From assembly GCA_023614405.1 (NCBI GenBank), contig CM042693.1, forward strand, positions 158,364,731 to 158,428,730: a stretch of DNA of 64,000 nt, read 5' to 3'. Numbering within the stretch: position 1 is the stretch's first letter; each line of letters begins with the position of its first letter. The notes under the pieces are model-generated. The model saw nothing but the letters and a program-made list of their open reading frames with translations, was not told the origin of the DNA and made no database searches. This DNA comes from Avena insularis. Lineage: Eukaryota; Streptophyta; Magnoliopsida; Poales; Poaceae. Positions 33,174 to 43,228 of this stretch are shown here, piece by piece. The translations under genes were made by a program, and so were the position numbers.

Positions 33174-34511
33174 CTAGTTCGACGGCGGGTTCATACTATA
33201 GGGTCTCTGGGCTATGGGTCCTGTTCCGGGGATTAGTTCGATGATAAACTCGATATCCCGATCTGGGGGCATACCGGGCAAAACATCTGGAAATACATCG
33301 GGGTATTCATAGACTATCCGAACTTGGTCAATGGTAGGTTGGGATAGACTCTTGTTACACTTGAATTGGCGAGGTAAGGTTTCAGATATATGCTCGACTG
33401 ATATTCCGGTGGTACTGGTCATGGTAATGGCTTTCTTGGCACAGTCAATCAATCCTTTATGCTTGGACATCCAATCCATTCCTAGTACTACTTCCAAACC
33501 TTTAGTTCCGAGTACTATTAGGTTAGCATAAAAATCTATGCCATGGATTCGGATAGGGACGGCTTTGCAAATTTACCTAGCCTTGGTGGTTGATCCGGGA
33601 ATTTGTACAATCATCACATGCTTCAATTTGGTTGGTTGAATTTTACTAGTGCAGGCAAATTCTTCGGTGACAAATGAATGTGATGCACCAGAATCAAACA
33701 ACACTCTTGCAAGTACTGAATTAACAGAAAACATACCCAGCACGACGTCTGGCGCTTCCTGAGCTTCTTCAGCATGCATGAGAAAAAGACGGCCATTGCG
33801 GTTGAGTGAATTCCCTGGGGCAAATCTTCTCCCTGGCTGGACACGACGCCTTCTTTGAGCTGGGACATTGGCGTTGGGGGCTGTGGCATTCTTCTTGTTG
33901 GGGCACTCGTTGGAATAGTGGCCTTTATTTCCACAGTCATAACAGGTCACTTGTGACTTGTCCTTGGCTGCGATAGGCACAACATTGCTTCCAGTCCTTG
34001 GGGCAGTGTTGGGGTTGGTGGTAGTATTGTTGGTGTTGAACTTGGGTGGGGCACGGGTGAAATTGCTAGAGTTGCCGGGGTTGTTGTGATTTCCTCCGGG
34101 TCTAGGGTTTCCACGGTTGGGATAGGTCGGACGGGTCATAGGGGGTCTGTTGGTTCTTGGGGCAAATCCTGGAGATGGGTTGGGGCGATACTTTGGGGTC
34201 TGATGGGTTCCTGGTTGATGCATCATGCGACGCTTGCGGTTCTCATTGGCTTGGTTGATCTTTCCTTCCATTTGGATAGCAGAGTCGACAAGGGCTTCAA
34301 TATCAACAAAGGGGATATTGACTAACACCGTCTGCATCTCGTCATGCAGACCATTCAGGAATCTTTCTTTCTTCTTGGCTTCGGTGTCTATTTCGTCCGG
34401 GGCATACCTAGCTAATGACAAAAATTTGTCACGGTATTCCACTACAGTCATCCTTCCTTGCTTCAACTCTCTGAACTCGTCTCTCATTCTCTTGATTAAA
34501 CCTGGTGGCAC
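33174..34511 (-). pseudogene. Element III gag C-terminal half and aspartic protease
   Basis: The frame 34511-33573 begins with MPPGLIKRMRDEFRELKQG, the end of the capsid domain. A Pro/Asn-rich linker follows, then a CCHC zinc knuckle at C190-C193-H198-C203 (CYDCGNKGHYSNEC) and a basic stretch. The protease active site is FDSGASHSF with D273. A TAA at 33573-33575 interrupts it, and the same frame resumes with ICKAVPIRIHGIDFYAN and MEVVLGMDWMSKHKG, ending at 33174 where a single-base loss in AACCCGCCGTC shifts the frame. Protease would cleave the Gag-Pol polyprotein; the zinc knuckle packages RNA. Confidence 0.9.
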
Positions 34512-34934
34512 ATGGGTTCTGCTAAACTTGACCTTGAATTCCTCCTGGTCATCATCCGCCTCCGGTCATTGCGAACACTGTTCCACCATGCCCTGGCATC
34601 TCCGGCTAGATAATGGGTGGCGAACAAGACTTTCTCGTTGGCTTCCACTCTGGCTACTTCTAAGTTATTTTCCATGGTTTGTAGCCAATCATCGGCGTCT
34701 AGGGGTTCTTCCGACTTGGTGAAAACGGGTGGGTTGGTATTCTGGAAATTCTTGAGCTTAGATCCGTGGTTGTCCTGATTTCCATGGCCTTGGTTATTGT
34801 GGGCTAGCTGGGCTATCTGTTGCAGAGTGGCTAGGTTGGCTTGACGTTCCGCTCTTTCAGCTTCGCGGTCAGAAGTCAACATTGCGGGATCGCAACATCG
34901 AGTCCGGGGCTGAACCACTTCCTCCACGTGGCAT
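34496..34934 (-). pseudogene. Element III gag N-terminus
   Basis: A candidate ATG at 34934-34932 sits right after TCTTCAG, a good splice-acceptor-like context. The readable frame (from 34927) gives AERAERQANLATLQQIAQLA, then NTNPPVFTKSEEPLDADDWL and FATHYLAGDARAWWNS. These are the conserved start of the chromovirus gag capsid domain. The frame slips near 34560 before joining the next gag segment at 34511, and another slip near 34890 separates it from the ATG. It is not translatable as one protein. Confidence 0.8.
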
Positions 34935-35045
34935 CTGAAGATTTAGATAGATCATGAGAAAAGAGGGAAATTGCTAAGGTTTTGGGTTTTTGAAAAGTTT
35001 TTGGAGTTTGACTCAAGTTTTCTAGCAACTTGCTTTTTCATTCAT

Positions 35046-35960
35046 TCACTCATAGCACACAGTACAACACACACCACAACAAGGAAAACAGATGGTTTTA
35101 AGAACCATTCTGGAATCTACGATCTGATGGGACCGACTACTACTCACTACGCTAGTGCTCGATGCTACTACTCCTCGAGTCATGGCTTCATCATCTTCGG
35201 GATCATCGATGAAGGCGAAATCATCCTCATCGGTGAAGAAGTCCATGGCCTGATCCTCCAGAAAATCATCGTCATCGCTGAGATAGGAGTAAGGGTCTCC
35301 ACGAAGATCTTCTCCGGCATTCTCCCTTTCCTCCAACTGCATGTCCCTCTCGTGGATGGTCTCTTCCAGAGATGAGATGCGATGGCGAAGACGGGCAATA
35401 ATGCGCTCCTTCTTGTCGAGCTGACGGCGGCGAGACTTGCGATCCTTTGCTAGCATGGCGATGGTCTGATCCTTCGTCTTGATGATGGCAGACTTGTGGT
35501 TGCAATAGTCACGGCAGTTGTCCAACTCTTGTTGACGATCATACATCATGAAGCTAAGGTGGTCCAATTGAGTCTTCAGCTCGGGGTGGTATGGGGCTTC
35601 CAGTGGTTGTCCATTTGCATCACGTCTTGGGAAAAACTCAAAGCGAGTACCCTTGATCTGATTGATGCTCTGCCCACACAGACGGGAAAGAGCTTCCTGC
35701 ATTGCTCTGGCAAGTCCATCGAGCCAGTTGTTTTCCCTCAAGGTAAACTGAATTCCCTCCGCTGTGGGAGGTTCAATCTTTCCTCGGAGACTTGCAACAA
35801 TTAGCCACTACAGATCTTCTCCTCCTTGATCATTGAGCTGAGCTCCTAAGAACTTGGGGTGTGGACGCTCCAGAAGTTCCGAAAGCTGATCCAGATCCCT
35901 CTCAAAGATAAGGTCTCCTCCATTCCCGAGTTGATAAAACTTGCTGTACTTCACGTCCAT
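35046..35960 (-). pseudogene. Element III extra ORF upstream of gag: coiled-coil protein with acidic C-terminus, function unknown
   Basis: An ATG at 35960-35958, preceded by TTTTTATAG, opens a frame of 304 sense codons ending at 35046. It is interrupted once by TAG at 35810-35808 (codon 51). It lies between PBS and gag on the element's sense strand. The N-terminus (MDVKYSKFYQLGNGG) is followed by a folded-looking part with WLDGLARAMQEALSRLCGQ and FEFFPRRDANGQPLE. Residues about 127-215 have heptad-like, highly charged sequence typical of a coiled coil (RHRISSLEETIHERDMQLEE). Residues about 225-260 are strongly acidic (SDDDDFLEDQAMDFF). It has no resemblance to gag, protease or pol that I recognise. 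Additional ORFs before gag are known in Ogre-type elements, but I do not know one of this kind in chromoviruses. It may assist particle assembly, targeting or expression. Confidence 0.75.
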
Positions 35961-36169
35961 CTATAAAAATAGAGGATGAGTAGATTAGCAGAGTGATCAA
36001 GTGTGTCAAAATTTTATTTATTTTTCAAGAGTTTTTGGGGAACATGAAGTTTTATTAAAGAATTAAAGAGGTAAGAATGAGAATAAGTTTTCGTAAATAT
36101 TTTGTTCTGTGGTTTTGAAACTAAGTTTTTGGTTCAACGTCCAATCTAACTAGGGTCTCCTATGGTCAG

Positions 36170-36187
36170 GATGGCTCTTATACCAAC
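36170..36187 (-). other. Element III primer-binding site, tRNA-Met-like
   Basis: Sense strand TTGGTATAAGAGCCATCC lies one base after the 5' LTR end. It differs from the usual TGGTATCAGAGC initiator-Met PBS by an A for C, either a mutation or use of another tRNA. Confidence 0.8.
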
Positions 36188-36803
36188 TTGTCAACACCCG
36201 GATTTTTCAATCCTAGATGCCTGTTATGCCATACATTGCAATCCCAGGATTACCATTTTTGCGAGACATAACAGAATTGGATACCATAGTACTTCATCCA
36301 TTACAAAAGATACATAAGTTCTTACACAAATAGGGATCTCATGATCCAGTTCTTAATACAACATCAAGCAGCGGAATACGTAATAATAACGGTAGCGTAG
36401 GCGAAGCTCCATCTTCGGGGTCATAGGCAATGCTGACGATTGGAGATGATCCTAGTTGTCGTAACCTTCCTGGGGTCCATCCTCTAGGTACTCCTCTTCA
36501 TAGTCTGGCCATGGGAATAGCCAGGGACAAAGCCATGAGTACTCTTTAAGTACTCGCAAACTAATACTAACAGGTAAGGGGTTTTTGGATAATAGGACAC
36601 TAGGCTCTAGGGTTGTTTTGCAAAAAGCCAGGTTTATCTTTAATAAGTTCCGAAGCTAGTCACAGTTTTATAACTCCTAAGTGGGATCTTGTAATCCAGG
36701 TCACAACTCTGTTGTGGTCAAGTCAAAGTCGCAATTCATTTCACAAGTCATTTTAAAAGTCTGACGGGGAAACATGGCCATATAATCCATATGACTGACG
36801 CGG

Positions 36804-36851
36804 CTATTCGAATAGTTTGACACTCTGTAGAGATTGTACACTTTAACCACA
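36804..36851 (-). promoter_or_regulatory. Conserved palindromic LTR block, element III 5' LTR copy
   Basis: CTATTCGAATAG (36804-36815), then ACACTCTGTAGAG, then CACTTTAACCACA. One change (C to T) breaks the CTGCAG core relative to the 3' LTR copy. Confidence 0.65.
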
Positions 36852-38953
36852 ACATTCGATACATCCGTCAGGAACAAATCCTGAATTCACCATACTCAGT
36901 ATGCGGATAATCAATCCTAACCTTTCGATTACACGCCCTAGTATAAGAACCTCTCCTCGTGAGTTTGGCCTCCCAACCATGACCACCGTCATCTTGGTAC
37001 TGCGCAGTGGACAATCTTCACAAGGTAGCCTCAGCTCAGACCTTGGCGGAGGAACTAATACTAAGGTATATAAGTTTCAGTCAAGCCCTACCCAATATTC
37101 GTATTATGGTTTACGCATAAAAATTGGAATGGTATCGCATCCAGACAACCATCAGTTTTATAAAGGGCTAAGGCTCATGCCTCAACATTTTCATCACCAA
37201 AATCATCAAGGGTTTGGAAACACATGTCCAAAACATTTCAATAGAATGATCCATCATTCCAAGGTTTTCATAACCATTTTTCCACCAAGTATTCCCATCT
37301 AAAGTTGATCAAGTTTTATGCTTAGCACTAGCATCTACAGGTGGGGGTAGTAATAATGAGGGGTGGTAACTAGTGGAGTTTCACTAAGTCTAACCTTATA
37401 TCTTAGGCTGATATCAAGGTTTCTAGCTTAGGCCAAATTTTATGCCCTTTAAGCAACCTTCAGCACAACTGTCTAGTATCTACCAAACTCTTAGGTAGAC
37501 TCTAAGTAAGCTTTGATAAAGAAATAAAGTAAGAAGCTTGCCATAAAACTAGGATTGGTTTAGCAAGTAGGTATGATCACATATGCTTAAGGCATATAGT
37601 ATTCATATCACAAGTATGGGTTTGTGGCATCAGTAGGGTATGTTGCAAGTGTTAGCTTGCATTGGTATAGTATCAGCTTGCATCAGTGTCAATATAAGCT
37701 TGCATAGTTACTAGCTTGCCTTGTGCAGAGCAGTGGTTGAAGTTCTCCTCGGCTTCCTCTTTGTAGTATCCTCCTTCCTCCTCGTAGTATCCTTGGTCGG
37801 TACTAGCGTCTATGAATAAATACGAGGTACACAATCACCAAACAATACTTAACTACTTGCAATCATCACACACAAGGGTCCTATAGATGATCTAGCATCA
37901 TCTCTAACATTACAAGGTTAAAGCTTGGTTTAAAACTTCTTATTTTTAGAAAAGTAATTTCTACTCATTGAAAAACTACTTAAGATTTAATATTCTCCAA
38001 ACTAAACATGGGATCATTTTGACACATGTCATCACCACATATTGTAGTCCATGGGAATGTGATTTAAAGTAGTGTCACAATTTAATAAGGTTTTACCCTT
38101 TTATTTCAATTAATTAAAGTGGCTAGAAATGCTTATGAAGCATTCTTTTATTACTTGAACATTATTTATGCAAGTAAACCTATATATTTTTATATATTCT
38201 GAAAGGTATGGTTAAATGTGATTTTTGAGAGTTGGAATCAACTCAAAAGCTTTTATGGTTTAAATTTGAAAAATGTTTGAATGCAGAAAAGCTTATGCCT
38301 TGTTATTTTTGCTATGGGTGATCTACAGATCCAAATAACTTGAATCCAACGGGCTTGGATTAAGCATTCACAGACCTTTCCAAAAAAATTAGTTTCATTC
38401 AATTTGGTGCACTGAATCGATCTGGGTTGATTTTTGAAGTTGGGTACAGAAGTATGTTTGAATTTAAAAAGAACAGGTTTAATTTGAATTCTTTGGGTCA
38501 AGGAAATTCTAATGGGCGGCCTGCTAAGCGCAGTGCTCCCGCAGGCTCGTAAGTGGGTGTCCCCACTGCCGCTGACACGGGCTGGGCGAAGCGGTATGGG
38601 GCAACGTGGATCGTTCGATCTAGTTCTAATCCAACGACTGAGGGTCATCGTCGACGCGAGACAGCTCCGGCGAGAACGAAACCTAGCGCGGCCAGTGGGG
38701 GTTGCTAGGGGCTCACCGGGGTACTGGCGAGGGTCGGCGAGGCGGGCAAACGACGAAGTCGACGACGGCGAACCTCCTGGTACCAGTGGCTTCTCCTGGG
38801 GCGGCTCAATCGCTGGCTCCCTTCTTCTCCGGTAGCGGCATGCTTCAGTGAAGTTCCGATGAGGTGGTGCTCGGCTTGCTCTGAGGATGGTGTGGCACGG
38901 TCAGTGGGGAGAGGGGAGTGAGATGGTGTGAAGAAATCGTGCGGGGGTGGCCT

Positions 38954-38962
38954 CTATTTATA
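38954..38962 (-). promoter_or_regulatory. Putative TATA box, element III 5' LTR
   Basis: Minus-strand TATAAATAG, identical in sequence and surroundings to 29116-29124. As the 5' LTR copy, this would be the one driving the element. Confidence 0.6.
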
Positions 38963-40215
38963 GTCGAGCGAGGGGACCGTCGGGGCGCAAGGTGAGCTCG
39001 TCGGGGGCGACGTTACAGGCGGCTAATGGCATGGGAAAGGGTAGGGGACGGTGCTCTGTCTCCTGGCGATGCTCAACGACATGATCGCGAGGCATGGGAC
39101 GGTGCGGTTTGGTCTGGAACGGGCGGCGCTCTGCGCGGCAGAGGCGGCGTCTTCGACGGCGGGCGGTGGCTGTATGGCACGGGGCGGCAAACGGGGGTGT
39201 CTGGCGGTCTCCTGGGTCGGTGGTGATAGTGTATGCACGCGGTGAGGGCGGCGCGCGGTCTGTGGGTGATGGTCGAGGGTGGCGCTCTGGCGCACGCTCG
39301 GCATGGTCTTGGCATGTCTCGTGCGCGTGGTCCAGGGCTTGGCAACGCTCGCGGCTGGGACAAAAGTGGCGGTGGGCTGCCTCCCAGACAAGGTTGGCAC
39401 GACTAGTTCTTCCTCTAGCCTGCTGTCCACAATGGGGTGACATGGGGTTGCTCGGCTGTTCACCATTAATGGCAATGGCAAGCTCACAGGGGTGCTAGTG
39501 TTGGTCTAATCTTTCTAGATTATCTACTGGGTTGTGTGTGAGCTAACTAGGGAACAAGTTAGGCTCAAAACACTGCACACTATAGTGTTTGATGTTTTGT
39601 TTGATTTGTGTCTGCAACCTGTTTGATAAAATGGCCGCATGAAATCAAGTTTTGAATTTTGAAATGATTTTTGGTGGGTTTGCTAGATTGGTTCTGGTGA
39701 GTCTGCAGAAGCTTGGGTTTTGAAAGTTGAGCTTGTTTGGGTGGGTTTTGGAAAAGTGGGATCTTCCCATATGAAGAAGATTCAATTTTGAATTGTCATT
39801 TAAACTATGCATTTGAAAGTTTCTGGATGATCACAAAGTGGGCCTTGATACTTTGTTATGAGTACATTCAAGGGGTGCAAAGATCCAGAAAAGTTTCTGT
39901 TAGGTTTTGAAAGTTTGAGACAGCCAAAGTAGGCATGGGAGTTAAATTGGTCAAATGACCATTCACTTAATATATTTGTTTTGATTTACTTGTCTTTAGG
40001 AAAAGTGTGGGAAATGTTTTAGATGATGTTATTTTCACCTAAGAAACATTTTACAAGCAATGGTTCACACAAACAAGGTGGTTTTTAAAGAAATTCAAAA
40101 TTCATGCATACACATATACATGCATTCATGAATTCATTTAGAAAAGTTTTTGTTAACCCTAAACTTGATGATTAGTGTTTTGATCATCTAAGTTTGATAT
40201 TTTTGGGATGTTACA

Positions 40216-41682
40216 CACTCTATGCTTTGATTAGTAATGCTTTGTTGCTCTGCATGATTATGGCCATTATCCTCTCTTAGTTGGTTGCTCCCAGTCTTTT
40301 GCTAGCCTCCACTTGTATGAGTAAGCTCTACGCATGCTTCCAACTCCTAAGAAACCAAGTTATTCCAAAGTGTCCACTATAAACTCCTATGCATGGTGTG
40401 TTACACCATTCCAAGTATATTCTTGTTTTCAGCTATCTTCCAACTAAAAACTATTTTTGTTATGTGAAAACTTAGTGATTAAAGTCCTCACAAACTTGAT
40501 GGCACACTTTATATTCCTTGCCCCTAATAAACTTGAAGCATTGTGTCATCTTTGTTGTATATGCTTGCACTTATACGTTGGAATTAGCAGAACTGTGCTG
40601 TCACGGGGAACATTTTCAACATTGCACTTGTACTTTGTACTCAGTTGATATCGTGCTCTTTTGTCTATGGATGTCACCAGTGTGAAATAAAGAGGAAACT
40701 TGTAAGTCCATGGAGTTTGTATTCTGTGTTAGAGAAACGCCTGGGCCGCTAGCCTAAGCCATGCCTAATCATGGTGGAAACTTGTTGCACCACCATAGTG
40801 AGCTATCTATGAAGCATCCTCAATAAAAAGCTATGCATATAGTAAATAAAAAGATCGCTCAGATACTCATTGTCCGCTTTCCTGGTCATTTTGGTTATGG
40901 GATAGCTTCTGTACCATGTGCAAGGGGTACCCCATTGGCGGTTCTCTATGATATGCAAATACTTACAATGACAAGAACTTACCTGTGACTGAAGTTGAGT
41001 AGCATGAGGTGTGGCCCTCGTATTCAAGGGACTTGAGATGCTTCATCAAGCATATACTCCATCTTTGTTCACTTTAACCTTAATCACTTCAAGACGCTTA
41101 TGATAGGGGCAATGAGGGCTGAAAGCTAACAAGTACCATAATTTTTGGAAGCTCCTTTTGAAACTTGAAATCCCTGCTTCCTTTATGAAAGGCCTTTCTT
41201 CCACTATTATATTGAGTCTCCACCTTCTACCTTTAGGCACCATTAAGAGAGCATAGTTGTCATTCTGTGCGCACTATTCCAATGCTTATTGATTGATGCA
41301 TATTGTGATATTACTTGTTCTTGTGCTCTTTGTTTCTAGTCACCCTTGTGAACTTTGAAGGTGTCCTATGCATCTATATTGCTACTCTATGAGGGACAAG
41401 CTGATTGCCACTATGCTATGTTTTCTGTATGTGAAACAAACAAACGTTTTTCAATGCATGTTATTCATGATCTTTGTTTCTAGCTTGTCATGTTGCATGC
41501 ATAGTTACTATGTCCTATTGTTAGTACTCCATCTTTCATGCACATGTTTAGAGTTCTTTGATCCCAGCTTTCAATGTTTGCAAATGGTTGGATCTTTATT
41601 GTGAGGGTGCATGTCACCTTAAAAATTATTCTTTTATCACTTACCTACTCGAGGACGAGCAGGAGTTAAGCTTGGGGATGAT
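40216..41682 (+). other. Element II internal non-coding region, part 2, with PPT
   Basis: After the second TSD copy CACTC, the element II sequence resumes. It is non-coding and collinear, in opposite orientation, with 60838-62040 of element IV and 7123-8472 of element I (shared GAGAAACGCCTGGGC and AGCCATGCCTAATCATGGTG). It ends with the PPT TTAAGCTTGGGGATGA (41667-41682) abutting the 3' LTR. Confidence 0.75.
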
Positions 41683-43228
41683 TGATACGTCGGAAACGTA
41701 TCTACAATTTTTGATGTTTCATGCTTGTTAGTATCTACTTTGCTTTGCTTTGTCTACACTTTGAGGTGCTATCTACATGTTTTATAGTACTAACCTATTA
41801 ACAAGTTGCCAAAGTGCCAGTTGCCTCTTTTCTGCCGTTTTTGGGTTCATAAAAGTTAGTAAAGAAATATTCTTGGAATTGGACGGGACAAACGTCAAAG
41901 TCAATAACTTTCCATGGGGAACAAGAAGTCCAGAGGGGAGACAGAGAGGCGTGCCAGGGCAGCCAGACCCCCTAGGCGCGGCTAGGGGTGGGCCCACACC
42001 TAGGAGGGGTGTGGCCCCTCTGGCCGCCTTCTCGGCCTCCCCCTTCGACTATAATAAGCCCCCGATGCAGAAATCCTAAGCAGCCGATTAAATCTCTAGG
42101 AAACCGTCTGTAGCCACCGCCACCATCGTCCCTAGATCGGGGGGATCTGAAGTTCTTCCCGGCACCCTGCCGGAGGGGAGATCATCCCGGAGGCCTTCTC
42201 TCCGATATGATGCGTAAGTAGTTCCACCTTGGACTATGGGTCCATGTAGTAGCTAGATGGTTGTATCTCCTCCTTTGTGCTTTCATGTATAGATCTTGTG
42301 AGCTCCGTTCACGATCAAGATCTAATCTATTTGTAGTCATGCATGTTGTGTTTGCGGGGATCCGATGGATATTGAGATTATTATGTTGGTTTGATTAATG
42401 GTTTTGTCTTTATGATTCTATCATGTCTGTGTTGTTTGTGAGATTGCATGCTCTTCGTTGTTAGTAGCTATCTTGGCCAAGTAGTTGCTAGTGACTCCAA
42501 GAGGGGGTATTTATGATCGATAGTGGGTTCATGCCTCTAGTTTCCAAGGGAAGTGACAATAATCTCTTCGGTTGTAGATGTGCTGTTGCCACTAGGGATA
42601 AAACAACGGTCTCTTGTTCATGGAACATTTGGACTGTTTACCTTACACACTTTGCTTAAAGCAGTTGTCTGTTGCTTGCAACTTAATACTGGAGGGGGTT
42701 CGGATGATAACCTGAAGGTGGAATTCTAGTCATAGATACAGTTGGATGGCGGTCTATGTATCTTGTTGTATTGCCCAATAAACCTCATAGGATCTTTCTG
42801 ACTAGTAATTGCATTGTTATGCCATGCTCAGTTCCTGTCAATTGCCCTGCTGTAATTCGTTTACCCTTCATGCCATGTTGTTTATCTAAGGAGAGCACCT
42901 CTAGTGAAATATGGACCCCGGTCCAATCTTTACCATTGATACATATTCCACTGTTACTTGTTTACTTGCTGCAAACCATTACCTTCCACACCATATGTTT
43001 AATCCTTTGTTACAAAAAACCGGTGAGCTTGACAACCTTACTGATTCGTTGGGGCAAAGTCTTGAGTTTGTGTTGTGCAGGTCTCCGTGTTGCTAGCAAC
43101 ACCTGTGTGACGTTTCCTTCCTCCTTCTGGTTCGATAACCTCAGTCTCTACTGAGGGAAGACTTGCTGTTGTGCTCATCACACCTTGCTCTTGGGGTTTC
43201 CAACCGCAGTCCTCTCTATCAGGCAACA
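41683..43228 (+). mobile_element. Element II 3' LTR (1,546 bp)
   Basis: It runs from TGATACGTCGGAAACG to TCAGGCAACA and is collinear with 22516-24064 over its whole length. A TATA-like TATAATAAG is at 42050-42058. It lacks a GAGCGAG-like insertion present in the 5' LTR near 23330. Short ORFs are not conserved between the two copies. Confidence 0.85.

Larger units (their letters stand above)
26351..40215 (-). mobile_element. Element III: full-length chromovirus-like Ty3/gypsy retrotransposon (Tekay-like), 13.9 kb, with extra ORF
   Basis: The LTRs at 26351-30360 and 36189-40215 read TGTAACATCCC...GGGTGTTGACA on the minus strand. The TSD CACTC is perfect (26346-26350 and 40216-40220). In sense order it has: 5' LTR, tRNA-Met-like PBS (36170-36187), extra ORF (35960-35046), gag with CCHC knuckle, protease (DSG), RT, RNase H, integrase (HHCC, DD35E), chromodomain-like tail, PPT and 3' LTR. 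The order PR-RT-RH-IN defines Ty3/gypsy, and the C-terminal domain after integrase points to the chromovirus lineage. Stops, frameshifts and an RT active-site change disable it. It is the most complete element of the window. Confidence 0.93.
36189..40215 (-). mobile_element. Element III 5' LTR (4,027 bp)
   Basis: It has the same ends and layout as 26351-30360: conserved palindromic block at 36804-36851, GC-rich block about 38500-39500, TATAAATAG at 38954-38962 (minus). The outer end (40215) is followed by the TSD CACTC. No coding capacity is supported. Confidence 0.9.
22516..43228 (+). mobile_element. Element II: Sabrina-like non-autonomous gypsy retrotransposon, host of element III, no TSD
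   Basis: The 5' LTR is 22516-24064 and the 3' LTR 41683-43228. Both start TGA(T/C)ACGTCGGAAACG and end CAGGCAACA. A tRNA-Asp-type PBS lies at 24072-24088 and a PPT at 41667-41682. The internal region has a short broken gag/protease-like ORF (24274-25126) and non-coding sequence shared with elements I and IV, with no RT or integrase. Element III is inserted at 26351-40215 with a perfect TSD. The flanks of element II itself, ATGCT (22511-22515) and GTGAG (43229-43233), do not match, unlike every other closed insertion here. Confidence 0.82.

Noticed and set aside
30415..34934. Endogenous pararetrovirus (caulimovirid) as source of the RT/RNase H
   Set aside because: There are flanking LTRs, PBS, PPT, TSD, integrase and chromodomain-like tail, and no movement protein or coat-protein zinc motif. 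This is a Ty3/gypsy retrotransposon.
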